64,000 bases of DNA from Formosa haliotis (GTDB lineage: Bacteria; Bacteroidota; Bacteroidia; Flavobacteriales; Flavobacteriaceae), in contig NZ_BDEL01000001.1 in assembly GCF_001685485.1 (NCBI RefSeq), forward strand, positions 496,001-560,000. Direction: 5' to 3'. The notes under the pieces were generated by a model. That model saw nothing but the letters and a program-made list of their open reading frames with translations, did not search any database and had not been told where the DNA came from. The translations under genes were made by a program, and so were the position numbers. Below are positions 1 through 9,163 of this stretch, in pieces (the stretch's first letter is position 1; each line of letters starts with the position of its first letter).

Positions 1-123
1 CTTAATATTTTTAACAAAAGTCAATTTTGTTAAAATTTTAATTTATTAATTATCAGTCAATTATTTTATGTGATTAAAGATAATATGTTAATTTTAACAT
101 GGTATATCTAATTATTTATGACC

Positions 124-154
124 TTTGATATAATTAACTTAAACAGTATTATTT
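124..154 (+). promoter_or_regulatory. possible Bacteroidota promoter of the triple-repeat secreted protein
   Basis: A TTTG at 124-127 is followed after exactly 19 bases by TATTATTT at 147-154. This resembles the Bacteroidota -33/-7 pair TTTG-N19-TAnnTTTG, although the -7 box matches only partly. The rest of 1-194 is AT-rich spacer in which I see no gene. Confidence 0.3.
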
Positions 155-194
155 ATAACACTGAAGTATCGTTATTATTTAAATCTTAAAAATT

Positions 195-1022
195 ATGAAA
201 AAAAACAGTAAACATCTATTAATCGCTGCATCCCTTTTTATAGGGTCTTTGGGTGCAGTTGCACAAACACCTAGCGATTTAAAAGATTTGGTTGATATGA
301 GAGCAAGCTCTCTAGACGGAGAAATGAGTGACCGTGGTTATACTTTTGAAAATTCTAGTAAAAGCGGATCCGATATTTACCAAAATTGGTGGAATAGCAA
401 CAAAAGTAAATGTGTTTCTACACGAGTAAGCGATGGACGTGTACAATCTATTATTGGTACGATGGCTTACGATTGCGGTAAATCTACTTCTTCTTCTCAT
501 AGTAAAGGTAGTAAGGATTCAAACAGTTCATACCACCATGGTGGAGATATTAACAATATAGTAGGAATGAATGTAAGTAATATCACTTCAGAAATGAGTC
601 ACCGTGGTTATACGTTACATAATTCAGACCAAAGCGGAAATACGTATTACCAAAACTGGTGGAATAATAACGAAAAGAAATGTATTTCTATGCGTATTGA
701 AAACCGTGAAGTAAAATCTGTAATGAGTACTATGCCTATAGATTGTGGAAGTAATGATACAAGCCACAACAACAATTATAGTAACTACGAATCTAACAAA
801 CAGCATTACACAGGAAAAATAGAATATAAAGATTTACATGGTTGGAAATCGACTTCTGCGTATTCTGAATTAGAATCTAGAGGATTTCACCAAACTAAAG
901 AACACCAAGCTGATGGTAAAACGTACAGACTGTGGAAAGACAATGATACAAATCAATGTATTAAAACAGTTAGTATCAACAAAAAAATCGATCAAATTTT
1001 TGCTTCAGATAGATGCTACTAA
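195..1022 (+). CDS. secreted protein with three copies of a Cys-pair repeat domain
   Basis: I do not recognise a named family. Residues 1-24 form a Sec signal peptide (Lys-rich start, hydrophobic core, AVAQ cleavage region), so the protein is periplasmic or exported. The mature part holds three related units at about 26-95, 118-185 and 211-275, joined by Ser/Asn/His-rich linkers. Units 1 and 2 share EMS-RGYT, then YQNWWN, then KC and a final DCG. Unit 3 is more diverged: it keeps SRGF, RLW and the Cys pair. Each unit has two cysteines (73/94, 163/184, 255/274), which suggests one disulfide per unit. Units 1 and 2 are near-identical even at DNA level around 322-344 and 592-614, suggesting recent internal duplication. 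A bidirectional terminator follows. Function is unknown; a small-ligand or peptide-binding role is only a guess. Confidence 0.8.
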   Translation: MKKNSKHLLIAASLFIGSLGAVAQTPSDLKDLVDMRASSLDGEMSDRGYTFENSSKSGSDIYQNWWNSNKSKCVSTRVSDGRVQSIIGTMAYDCGKSTSSSHSKGSKDSNSSYHHGGDINNIVGMNVSNITSEMSHRGYTLHNSDQSGNTYYQNWWNNNEKKCISMRIENREVKSVMSTMPIDCGSNDTSHNNNYSNYESNKQHYTGKIEYKDLHGWKSTSAYSELESRGFHQTKEHQADGKTYRLWKDNDTNQCIKTVSINKKIDQIFASDRCY

Positions 1023-1040
1023 GATTTTGAGTTAATTATA

Positions 1041-1075
1041 AAAAAATCCCGATTCTAATAGAGTCGGGATTTTTT
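1041..1075. terminator. bidirectional rho-independent terminator
   Basis: A 10-bp stem (ATCCCGATTC with GAGTCGGGAT) around a five-base loop is flanked by an A run and a T run. It can end both the gene to its left (+) and the universal stress protein gene to its right (-). Confidence 0.85.
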
Positions 1076-1112
1076 ATTGCAGTTATTTTTTCGAAGAGGT
1101 CTCTCCTATTTA

Positions 1113-1964
1113 TTAAAAACTTTTTGCATTTAAGATTAATAAAGGCACACTAGAATGGTTACTAATAGATTTACTATACGACTGATTGAGGATACGTTTT
1201 AAAAAATCTTTTTCTTTAGTTACTACACACAACATATCTACTTTTCTACTTTGAACAAAAGCACGAACTCCAGATGAAACCCCAATATCGGTTAAGGTAA
1301 AGTAATCGCTTTTATAATCTTTTAAGATGGTATTTAATTTTTCGTGTTTAGCTTTCTGGCTTTTAGTTAATTCTTTAACCCGGTCCATGATATGAAGCAC
1401 AGAAATGAAAGAATCGCTAACTTTGGCTATTTCAAGTAATGGTGCTAGTCCTTTTTTACTAAACGAAAGATTGTAATCTGTAGAAAAGGCTATTTCGTTA
1501 ATCGCCTTGTACGTTACATTTTTAGGAATTGCAACAATAGGACATTTTACTAAACCTATTAAGCCCGCTGTATTACTACCAACAGTAATTTCCTTTAAAC
1601 CATCGGCACCTTCGGTTCCCATAATTATGACATCTATTTTCTGATCTTCAACAATTTTCTTTACTGCAGAAGGGAATAAATCATATACCGATAACTTTAC
1701 AAATTCATGATTTGGGTTTTCAAAATTAGAATGGATTTGGTCAAAAACCTCTTTTAATCCATCCTTGCTATTTTCAACTTGTGCTTTATATATAGATTCT
1801 CTAGCCATTCCAGATGTTATTCCAGTATATGGTCCAGATGTTGGTTGACAATAGGAATGAAGTACATAAAATTTACAAGATTCATCTTTAAACATTTTTA
1901 AAGCGTATTCAATAGCATTCCAAGCGTTTTCCGAAAAATCCGTTGGCAAAAGTATATTTCTCAT
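1113..1964 (-). CDS. universal stress protein, tandem two-domain type
   Basis: The product is 283 residues, the usual size of tandem Usp proteins in Flavobacteriia, made of two Rossmann-like Usp domains (about 1-148 and 150-283). The start MRNILLPTDFSENA is the classic Usp first strand. The first domain keeps the ATP-binding pattern G-x2-G-x9-G-(S/T) (GTEG through VGSN) just before the strand CPIVAIP. The second domain is more diverged and lacks a clear copy of it. Usp proteins are cytoplasmic and bind ATP or signal under starvation and stress. The gene is divergent from the two-component system at 2153-4229, with a 188-base spacer that probably carries promoters for both. A second, shorter Usp-like gene lies on the far side of that system. 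Confidence 0.9.
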   Translation of the reverse strand: MRNILLPTDFSENAWNAIEYALKMFKDESCKFYVLHSYCQPTSGPYTGITSGMARESIYKAQVENSKDGLKEVFDQIHSNFENPNHEFVKLSVYDLFPSAVKKIVEDQKIDVIIMGTEGADGLKEITVGSNTAGLIGLVKCPIVAIPKNVTYKAINEIAFSTDYNLSFSKKGLAPLLEIAKVSDSFISVLHIMDRVKELTKSQKAKHEKLNTILKDYKSDYFTLTDIGVSSGVRAFVQSRKVDMLCVVTKEKDFLKRILNQSYSKSISNHSSVPLLILNAKSF

Positions 1965-2152
1965 GTCATTTAATTTATTTAACTAAATTACTAACAAAAA
2001 CTCACTAATACAATGATTTTTATCAGCTAAGATTTAAAATTTAAGAAAATTGAATTGCAAAGTTTAAATCTGTTTTATTTTAAACTTTTTTTAATATGAT
2101 ATGTAATTCAAGCAACGTACATTTACTATAATTTTAAGCATTACCCTATAAC

Positions 2153-2851
2153 ATGATACATAATATTTTAATTGTTGAAGATGAATATAACGTAGCAACA
2201 TTTATAAAAAAAGGATTAGAGGAAGTGGGTTATAATTCGTTTATAGCTTACGATGGACAAACCGCAATCGATCTTTTAATTCAGAAAGATATAGATTTAA
2301 TCTTGTTAGATGTTATCTTACCAGGGATGAGTGGTTACGAAATTGCCGAAAAAGTTAAAAGTTTAGGGTTCGAAACAGTGCCTATAATTTTCTTATCTGC
2401 CCTTGGAAGCACAGAAAATATTATAAAAGGACTTGATATAGGTGCAGACGATTATTTGTCTAAACCATTTAAATTTAAAGAGCTCTTAGCTAGAATTAGA
2501 GCTGTTGCTCGTCGAAAAAATAAAGCGGTTCCCGATACCTCTCTTTTAAAAATTGCCGATTTAGTATTAAATAACGACACCAAAATAGTTAAACGAAATA
2601 ATACAGAAATTAAATTAACGTCTACAGAATATAGACTGTTAGAATATTTACTTAAAAATAAGAATAAGGTATTATCTAGGGTAGATATTTTAGAACATGT
2701 TTGGGATATTAACTTTAATATGGGTACCAATGTTGTAGACGTTTATGTAAATTATTTAAGAAACAAAATAGACAAATCGTATTCGCCTAAACTAATTCAA
2801 ACCGTAGTTGGAATGGGATATATTTTAAAAAATCCCGATAATGAAAATTAA
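2153..2851 (+). CDS. OmpR/PhoB-family response regulator
   Basis: This 232-residue protein has a receiver domain (1-120) and a winged-helix DNA-binding domain (about 130-227). The receiver carries the acidic pocket E9/D10, the phospho-acceptor D53 in LLLDVILPG and the invariant K104 in SKPF. The output domain shows the OmpR-type start of its recognition region, LTSTEYRLLEYLL, and ends with the wing motif VVGMGYIL. The histidine kinase gene starts 11 bases before this one ends, so the two are translationally coupled and are surely partners. The regulon cannot be read from sequence; the flanking Usp, SulP and NhaA genes make stress or ion homeostasis plausible. Confidence 0.93.
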   Translation: MIHNILIVEDEYNVATFIKKGLEEVGYNSFIAYDGQTAIDLLIQKDIDLILLDVILPGMSGYEIAEKVKSLGFETVPIIFLSALGSTENIIKGLDIGADDYLSKPFKFKELLARIRAVARRKNKAVPDTSLLKIADLVLNNDTKIVKRNNTEIKLTSTEYRLLEYLLKNKNKVLSRVDILEHVWDINFNMGTNVVDVYVNYLRNKIDKSYSPKLIQTVVGMGYILKNPDNEN

Positions 2852-4229
2852 AAACAAAATAACATTAATTTTTGTATTACTTGTTGCTACCATGCAACTT
2901 GTAATATTCTCTGTTATCTATGTTTTTGCTTGTGATTATAGAAACGATGAGTTTTTTGGAAAATTAAAAAAACGTACACTCATTGCCGAACAGTCTAATT
3001 TTGAAAAAGATGGTTTAAGTTCTGAAATTTATGAAGAATTACGCCGAAAACATCTTCAAACCTTACCAAACGAGCAAGAGTACATTTTTAGATCGAATGC
3101 CCAATTAAGTAAGATAATTGCAGAAATTAAAGTAAATCTTACTAAAGAGTTTCATTCGGAATTACTTCGGAATAGTTATGCAGAAATTAAAGTAGGAAAA
3201 GCCTTTGTGTCTGGTATACAATATAAAGACCAAGATTCATCTTACTTGGTTATACTTACAGCAAATGATGATGATGGTATAAATGAACTTTCCAACCTTA
3301 GAAATTTACTCATCTTTATTTTTCTTTTATGCATTTTAGTGTTGTTACTTTTAGGGCGCTTTTTTGCAAAAAGAACTTTAGAGCCATTATCTAAAATTAT
3401 AGAAAAAGTAAATAATATTCGTGTTACCAATTTACATGAACGTTTATATACTACTAATAATAAAGACGAATTGAGCCAATTAGCAAGTACCTTTAATGGT
3501 ATGTTGGACCGTTTAGAAACGTCTTTCGAAATACAAAGTAATTTTATTAACAACGCCTCTCACGAATTAAAAAACCCGTTAACAGCCATACTTGGTCAAA
3601 CAGAAATTGCCTTACTAAAAGACCGTTCTACTAAGGAGTATACCAAGGTTTTACGAGGTGTAGAAACCGAAGCCTTGCGATTGGATGCTTTAATTAATAG
3701 TTTACTAAAATTCGCTCAAACCGAAAGTGATGAAAAAGGTTTGCTCATTACCCCTATTCGTCTAGATGAATTAATTTTAGAAGTGAAGGGAAATATCGAT
3801 TTAATAAATCCGGATAATCAAATAGAAATTGATTTTTCAGATTTCCCAGAAGATCCAGATTATTTAATTATCGAAGGTAATTACGGATTAATCAATATTG
3901 CCTTAAACAATGTGTTAGATAATGCTTCTAAATTTTCCGACAATAAAAAGGTAATTGTAAAAATTATTGCAACAAATCAAGTAATTAAAATAGTTGTTAC
4001 AGATCAAGGTGTTGGTATTCCACCAGACGAAATAAAAAATATTTATCAGCCTTTTTATAGAGCTGCAAATGTAAGAAATGTTAAAGGGTATGGTTTTGGA
4101 TTACCTTTAACTTATAAAATTATGAAATTACATAGTGGTACCATAGAAGTGTTTTCTGAACCCAACAAAGGCACTATTGTAACCTTAATTTTTCCTAATA
4201 GACTTCAAAAACTTTCCGTTTCTAGATAA
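2841..4229 (+). CDS. membrane sensor histidine kinase (HAMP-HisKA-HATPase)
   Basis: The 462-residue kinase has an N-terminal membrane helix (about 8-30), a periplasmic sensor segment of about 120 residues without a recognised fold, a second helix (about 153-173), a HAMP linker (174-227) and a HisKA domain with phospho-acceptor H241 in NASHELKNPL. The ATPase domain keeps the N box (NNVLDNASKF), the G1 box (DQGVGIP) and the G2 region (GYGFGLP). It overlaps the preceding response regulator by 11 bases. This is an EnvZ/CusS-type architecture. The sensed signal is unknown because the extracytoplasmic part is family-specific. Confidence 0.93.
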   Translation: MKIKNKITLIFVLLVATMQLVIFSVIYVFACDYRNDEFFGKLKKRTLIAEQSNFEKDGLSSEIYEELRRKHLQTLPNEQEYIFRSNAQLSKIIAEIKVNLTKEFHSELLRNSYAEIKVGKAFVSGIQYKDQDSSYLVILTANDDDGINELSNLRNLLIFIFLLCILVLLLLGRFFAKRTLEPLSKIIEKVNNIRVTNLHERLYTTNNKDELSQLASTFNGMLDRLETSFEIQSNFINNASHELKNPLTAILGQTEIALLKDRSTKEYTKVLRGVETEALRLDALINSLLKFAQTESDEKGLLITPIRLDELILEVKGNIDLINPDNQIEIDFSDFPEDPDYLIIEGNYGLINIALNNVLDNASKFSDNKKVIVKIIATNQVIKIVVTDQGVGIPPDEIKNIYQPFYRAANVRNVKGYGFGLPLTYKIMKLHSGTIEVFSEPNKGTIVTLIFPNRLQKLSVSR

Positions 4230-4389
4230 GAAAAGATTTAAAATTTTCTTAAACCCTTTAGTGCAAAACACTTAAAATACTGTTATACAAGACATTAAGA
4301 GTGTATTTAATTCTAATCTCATTCTAATGTCTTTCTTATATCTCTCTAATACCGCCATGGTATGTTTGCTACAAGAAAAATTAGAATTT

Positions 4390-4887
4390 ATGAAAACAGT
4401 ATTAATACCGACTGACTTTAGCGAGAAATCATTACAGCTCATAAAGAACGCTGTACTTCATTTTCCTAATGAGTCTTTTAAACTGGTAATAGCTTCTGGA
4501 TATGAAATGTCTTTAAACAATTATAATCCTATAAGTTATTCCAGACCCAAATTAATTCGAGAATTAGCAGACAAGTCTTTTTATAACACGTTATCTAATG
4601 TCATACAAGACCATAAAAATAAAATAGAAAACGTAAAAATTGAATTATATACTGGAAATACCAATGAAGCATTTAAAGATTTTATAAAGAATAATGCTGT
4701 AGATGATGCTATTATTCCTGAAAATCAATTGACACAATTTCCTAATAAAAGATGTTTCGATATTTCAAATTTAATTGAAAAATTTTCTCCAGATGCATCA
4801 CGCGTAGCGTATCAAGAAGAGGCCGTTGACCGAAAAGCAGGTCGATTTTCTCTATACAATTTAAAACAACAATTCAGTTTAAAATAA
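4390..4887 (+). CDS. short universal-stress-like protein, degenerate
   Basis: I place the start at 4390, where MKTVLIPTDFSEKS matches the Usp first strand; an upstream in-frame ATG at 4327 would add 21 residues unlike the family. The product is 165 residues, one Usp domain. After the first strand and helix the similarity fades, and the ATP motif G-x2-G-x9-G-(S/T) is absent where it should follow DDAIIPEN. The C-terminal 35 residues (rich in Arg, Lys and Gln) look unlike Usp. It follows the two-component system by 160 bases and precedes the SulP gene by 44 bases, so it may share a transcript with SulP. It may act as a non-nucleotide-binding Usp, or be decaying. Confidence 0.75.
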   Translation: MKTVLIPTDFSEKSLQLIKNAVLHFPNESFKLVIASGYEMSLNNYNPISYSRPKLIRELADKSFYNTLSNVIQDHKNKIENVKIELYTGNTNEAFKDFIKNNAVDDAIIPENQLTQFPNKRCFDISNLIEKFSPDASRVAYQEEAVDRKAGRFSLYNLKQQFSLK

Positions 4888-4931
4888 TTATAACCAACAC
4901 TCATTCATAAACTTTAAAATTAAAATAAACC

Positions 4932-6611
4932 ATGAAAAAATTAAGTACAGAATATTTAAAATCCGATTTAAAGGCAGGTTTAGTTGTCTTTTTAGTAGCG
5001 CTTCCTCTGTGTTTAGGAATTGCACTTGCCAGTGGAGCTCCACTATTTTCAGGAATTATCGCTGGTATTATTGGAGGTATTGTTATTGGATTCTTTAGTG
5101 GATCTAATTTAAGTGTATCTGGTCCTGCTGCCGGACTTACCGCAATTGTGTTAACTGCAATAGCAACTTTAGGTTCGTTTCAAGCCTTTTTATTAGCAGG
5201 TTTAATTGCTGGTGTTTTTCAATTAATTTTAGGGTTTTTAAAAGCAGGTATCATTTCAAACTACCTGCCTTCTAATGTTATTGAAGGTATGTTAGCAGCC
5301 ATTGGTATCATTATTATTTTAACACAAATTCCTCATGCTGTTGGATATGATGTTATAAATGAAGGTGATTTCTTTCATTATAATAGTGAAGGAAAAAACG
5401 ATATGTTTGCTACAGTAATTGAGAGTATTAATTATATGCACTTAGGAGCTATAATTGTTGTATTAGCATCTTTAGCCGTAATTATAGCTTTCAATAAAGT
5501 TCCAGCTTTAAAGAAAATTAAATCTATACCAAGCTCTTTAGTAGCAGTAATATTGGGTGTAGCCATTAACGAAACATTTATTGCTACAGGATCGTCTTTA
5601 GCAATTACACCTGCACACTTAGTGAGCTTACCAGTTCCAGAATCTTTTGAAGCTTTTAAAACACAGTTTAGTTTACCAGATTTCTCTCAAATTGGAAATG
5701 TAAATGTTTGGATAGTTGCTCTAACTATTGCTGCTGTAGCAAGTATAGAAACTCTATTATGTATTGAGGCAGCAGATAAATTAGACCCTTTAAAAAGATA
5801 TTCTAATACCAACACAGAATTAAAAGCACAAGGTATTGGTAACATTGTTAGTAGTTTAATTGGAGGTTTACCAATGACGTCTGTAATTGTACGTTCTTCT
5901 GCAAACGTAAACTCTGGTGGACGAACTAAATTATCTGCCATCTTCCACGGTATATTCTTACTTATTGCAGTATTAGCTATTCCAACCATCTTAAATAAAA
6001 TACCTCTAGCTACTTTAGCCGCTGTATTAATTGCTGTTGGATATAAATTAGCTAGCCCGAAAGTATTTATTCACATGTGGAATAACAGTAAAAAATTCCA
6101 GTTTATACCTTTCGTTGTAACTGTAATTGCAGTTGTAGCTACCGATTTACTTAAAGGTGTTGGAATAGGTATGGCAGTGAGTGTATTTTTCATCTTAAGA
6201 GGTAACTTAAAACTTGCTTATTTCTTTAAAAGAGAAAATCACACAACAGGAAAAAAGATCGAAATGGAGCTTGCACAAGAGGTTTCTTTCTTAAATAAAG
6301 CCGCAATTAAGCAAACGTTTGCACACTTACCTGCTAATAGCAGCATCATTGTAAACGCCTCAAACACAGTATATATAGACCACGATGTTTTGCAGCTAAT
6401 TAAAGACTTTGTCAATTATGGTTGTAAAGAAAAAAATATTGACGTATCTTTGGTAGGATTTCGAAAAGAGTATAAAATCGAAAATTCTATTAACCATGTA
6501 AGGACAATTTTATCCGATAATGAAGATAAAGTTGCATTACACGAAATTGAAGAAGGCTATAAAATTCCTTCGAATGTTTTAAAGGTGAAAGAATTGCCTA
6601 AAGCAGGATAA
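4932..6611 (+). CDS. SulP/SLC26-family anion transporter
   Basis: The protein has 559 residues with a long hydrophobic domain (about 10-430, around 14 helices) and a soluble C-terminal STAS-like domain (about 445-550). The N-terminal signature LKADLKAGLVVFLVALPL-like start (here SDLKAGLVVFLVALPLCLGI), SGPAAGLTAIVL and the LIGGLPMTSVIVRSSAN segment are typical of SulP. The family carries sulfate, bicarbonate or other anions across the inner membrane, often with Na+ or H+. Bacterial members of this branch are often linked to bicarbonate, but no carbonic anhydrase gene is adjacent here. NhaA follows after a terminator, so a joint role in Na+/HCO3- balance is an inference. Substrate cannot be fixed from sequence. 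Confidence 0.88.
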   Translation: MKKLSTEYLKSDLKAGLVVFLVALPLCLGIALASGAPLFSGIIAGIIGGIVIGFFSGSNLSVSGPAAGLTAIVLTAIATLGSFQAFLLAGLIAGVFQLILGFLKAGIISNYLPSNVIEGMLAAIGIIIILTQIPHAVGYDVINEGDFFHYNSEGKNDMFATVIESINYMHLGAIIVVLASLAVIIAFNKVPALKKIKSIPSSLVAVILGVAINETFIATGSSLAITPAHLVSLPVPESFEAFKTQFSLPDFSQIGNVNVWIVALTIAAVASIETLLCIEAADKLDPLKRYSNTNTELKAQGIGNIVSSLIGGLPMTSVIVRSSANVNSGGRTKLSAIFHGIFLLIAVLAIPTILNKIPLATLAAVLIAVGYKLASPKVFIHMWNNSKKFQFIPFVVTVIAVVATDLLKGVGIGMAVSVFFILRGNLKLAYFFKRENHTTGKKIEMELAQEVSFLNKAAIKQTFAHLPANSSIIVNASNTVYIDHDVLQLIKDFVNYGCKEKNIDVSLVGFRKEYKIENSINHVRTILSDNEDKVALHEIEEGYKIPSNVLKVKELPKAG

Positions 6612-6629
6612 TGTCATAAAACTAATTAT

Positions 6630-6677
6630 AAAAAAAGTCTATAGTCATCAAGTTTTGATAACTATAGGCTTTTTTTA
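6630..6677 (+). terminator. rho-independent terminator after the SulP gene
   Basis: Arms AGTCTATAGTCATCAA and TTGATAACTATAGGCTT pair over about 16 bp with G-T wobbles and are followed by seven T. It separates the SulP gene from nhaA. Confidence 0.8.
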
Positions 6678-6707
6678 TTATATACATTTATTTAATAAAA
6701 TTACCCC

Positions 6708-8039
6708 ATGAAAAAGAAATTTAATCATCTACTCGTTAGACCCATTGCAAAATTTGTGCAAGTAGAAAGTTTTGGAGGAATCCTTTTATTCTCAGCTGCT
6801 GTAATCGCCTTAATTTGGGCCAATTCCCCCTTTTCGGAGTCTTATACAGCTGTATGGAATTATCACGTTGGAGTCGAATTTGGAGACTTCCATCTAAGCA
6901 AAAGTTTATTGCACTGGATAAACGATGGTTTAATGGTTATTTTCTTCTTTTTAATAGGATTAGAAATTAAACGTGAAATCCTCCTCGGTGAATTAAACAG
7001 TATGAAAAAGGCAGCCCTCCCCATATTTGCAGCCTTAGGTGGTGTATTTGTACCCATTGGTATATTTTTACTGTTAAACTCAAACCCTGAAACAACTTCT
7101 GGTTGGGGGATTCCAATGGCAACAGACATTGCGTTTTCGCTTGCTATAATTCAGCTATTAGGAAAACGTGTTCCTTTAGCTTTAAAAATATTTTTAACGG
7201 CATTCGCCATTGTAGACGATTTAGTAGCCGTATTAGCCATCGCCTTATTTTATAGTAATAATATAGATTGGGCTCTAATTTTATATTCTTTTATACCTCT
7301 AGGTATTTTAGCCTTTTTAGGTTGGAAAGGGTTTTATCATAAAATCATCTATTTTGTTTTAGCTATAGTAATTTGGTTCTTATTCTTAAAATCTGGTATA
7401 CACCCAACTATTGCAGGTATTTTAATTGCTTTAACAATTCCTATTCAACAAAAACAAGAGTTAACCTCTAGCTTTAGTCAGTTAGAATCTATCATAACGC
7501 GTTTGTTTAGTAAACCAAATACAAGCAGTCCAATATTATCGCATTCACAGATCAATTTAATTGATGATATTCAGGCATGGACAAGCCGTGTACAATCGCC
7601 TTTACAACACCTAGAACATATTTTCCACGGTTGGGTTGCATATTTTATTATGCCAATATTTGCCTTAGCCAACGCAGGAATTATCTTTAACGCTACAGAT
7701 CATTTAGACTTTTCGTTATCGTTTAATATTGCTACAGCGCTAGTTATAGGAAAATGTGTTGGAGTGGTTTCCTTTTCTTATTTAGCGGTGAAATTAGGTA
7801 TTGCATCCTTCCCTAATAGAATTAAATTTATGCATATTCTAGGTACTGGATTTTTAGCTGGGGTTGGATTCACCATGTCCATTTTCGTATCTAATTTAGC
7901 ATTCCACGACAGTTTATTATTCCAAGATGCTGCTAAAGTTGGTATTTTAGTTGGATCGACAACCGCTGGTTTAATTGGTTATTTCATTTTAAAATCGATT
8001 AAGCCTAAAATTGTAAGTTCAGATGAGGAGGAAGAATAA
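6708..8039 (+). CDS. nhaA: Na+/H+ antiporter NhaA
   Basis: NhaA exchanges two H+ for one Na+ (or Li+) across the inner membrane and protects against salt and alkaline stress. The protein is 443 residues with about 12 helices. It carries family hallmarks: the IFFFLIGLEIKRE segment, ATDIAFSLAI with D140, and the paired ion-binding aspartates D170-D171 in FAIVDDLVAVLAIA (equivalent to D163/D164 of E. coli NhaA). It is slightly longer than the E. coli protein because of a hydrophilic loop around 245-300 and a charged acidic tail. It stands alone between two terminators. Confidence is high. Confidence 0.95.
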   Translation: MKKKFNHLLVRPIAKFVQVESFGGILLFSAAVIALIWANSPFSESYTAVWNYHVGVEFGDFHLSKSLLHWINDGLMVIFFFLIGLEIKREILLGELNSMKKAALPIFAALGGVFVPIGIFLLLNSNPETTSGWGIPMATDIAFSLAIIQLLGKRVPLALKIFLTAFAIVDDLVAVLAIALFYSNNIDWALILYSFIPLGILAFLGWKGFYHKIIYFVLAIVIWFLFLKSGIHPTIAGILIALTIPIQQKQELTSSFSQLESIITRLFSKPNTSSPILSHSQINLIDDIQAWTSRVQSPLQHLEHIFHGWVAYFIMPIFALANAGIIFNATDHLDFSLSFNIATALVIGKCVGVVSFSYLAVKLGIASFPNRIKFMHILGTGFLAGVGFTMSIFVSNLAFHDSLLFQDAAKVGILVGSTTAGLIGYFILKSIKPKIVSSDEEEE

Positions 8040-8065
8040 TTAATCTTTCTACTTAAAACAGTATA

Positions 8066-8098
8066 CAAAAAAAGCGATCCAAAATGGATCGCTTTTTC
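8066..8098. terminator. bidirectional terminator between nhaA and aguA
   Basis: The perfect stem AAAGCGATCC/GGATCGCTTT with an AAAAT loop has an A run on one side and a T run on the other, so it serves the convergent nhaA (+) and aguBA (-) transcripts. Confidence 0.88.
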
Positions 8099-8121
8099 TA
8101 TATATAATATCTGTTATCTAT

Positions 8122-9161
8122 TTAAGCAGGTATTTGCTGACTTAAGCAATGTAACGTACCAAAACCCCAAATAAGGTCTATTGCACTTATCCCAATAACC
8201 TCTCGGTCTGGAAAACAATCTGCAATAATATTAAGTGCAACCCGGTCATTACTATCATTAAAGGTAGGTACTAAAACCGTTTTATTTAAAATTAGAAAAT
8301 TAGCATAACTTGCTGGAATTTGAATACCATCGAAAAACAAAGGTTTAGGCATTGGTAGGGTTACAATATTAGGCGATTTACCTGTTTCCAATTTAGCATC
8401 CTGTAAACGCTTTAAATTGTCTTGTAAGGCCTTGTAATTAGAATCTTCCGGATTGTGTTCTACTACTGTAATTATGGTGTCTTCATTTACAAAACGACAT
8501 AAATCATCAATATGCCCGTGGGTATCATCTCCCACAATCCCATCTCCTAGCCAAATTACGTTTGTAATCCCTAGATATTCTTTAAAAACCGCTTCGTAAT
8601 CAGCTTTTGAAAAATTTTCATTTCTCACCTGAATTGAAGGGTGTAATAAGCATTCTTCAGAAGTTAATAGTGTTCCTTTACCATTAGTATCTATAGCACC
8701 GCCTTCTAATACAACAGGTTTCCCTTTATATTGAACTTGAATTAAATTGGCCTTTAAATAATCGGAAACAACTTTTGGTACGCCGCGATCTAATTTATGA
8801 TTTGTGTATTTGGCCCACCCATTAAAATTAAAATTTAAGGCGACACGCTCCTCTCCTCTTTTAACAATAATCGGTCCCGAATCACGCATCCAACTTCGAT
8901 TAGTTTTATGAATTATAATATTGATACTTTGAATGTTAACATGAGCCATATCAAGCATGGCATTAACTTTATTTTTTGAGATTCACTCTCAAGAACCAAG
9001 AAAACAGTTTCTACTTGGGCTACTTTTTTAATGAATTCAACAAAGGCCCATTGAATAGCCTGGTATTTTCCAGGCCAATCGTTTCCGTTATACGGAAAGC
9101 ACAACAATACTCCTTCTTGATGTTCCCATTCTGCTGGAAATCGAATTTCTGATGATGCCAT
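8122..9161 (-). pseudogene. aguA: agmatine deiminase, broken by a single-base frameshift
   Basis: Agmatine deiminase hydrolyses agmatine to N-carbamoylputrescine plus ammonia. Two reading frames together give a full-length enzyme of about 346 residues. The first frame (9161 to about 8970) begins MASSEIRFPAEWEHQ; the second (from about 8968 to 8122) carries the catalytic parts: MRDSGPI, LEGGAID, HGHIDD and the Cys of HCLSQQ near the C-terminus. The frames join at a T3-A-T6 tract (8968-8977, A runs on the coding strand). Adding one A gives a smooth join from ESQKIK into VNAMLDMAHVNIQ. Both halves are otherwise well preserved, without other stops, so either a very recent mutation or a sequencing error is likely. 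The gene follows aguB by two bases in one operon. Confidence 0.88.
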
Positions 9162-9163
9162 AA

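Noticed and set aside
4327..4389. In-frame extension of the short Usp gene
   Set aside because: The Usp fold begins exactly at MKTVLIPTDF (4390); the preceding 21 residues do not match the family.
8122..9161. aguA read as two separate genes or a programmed frameshift
   Set aside because: Both halves carry parts of one enzyme and the same one-base defect appears in four unrelated genes, so an error or recent mutation is simpler.
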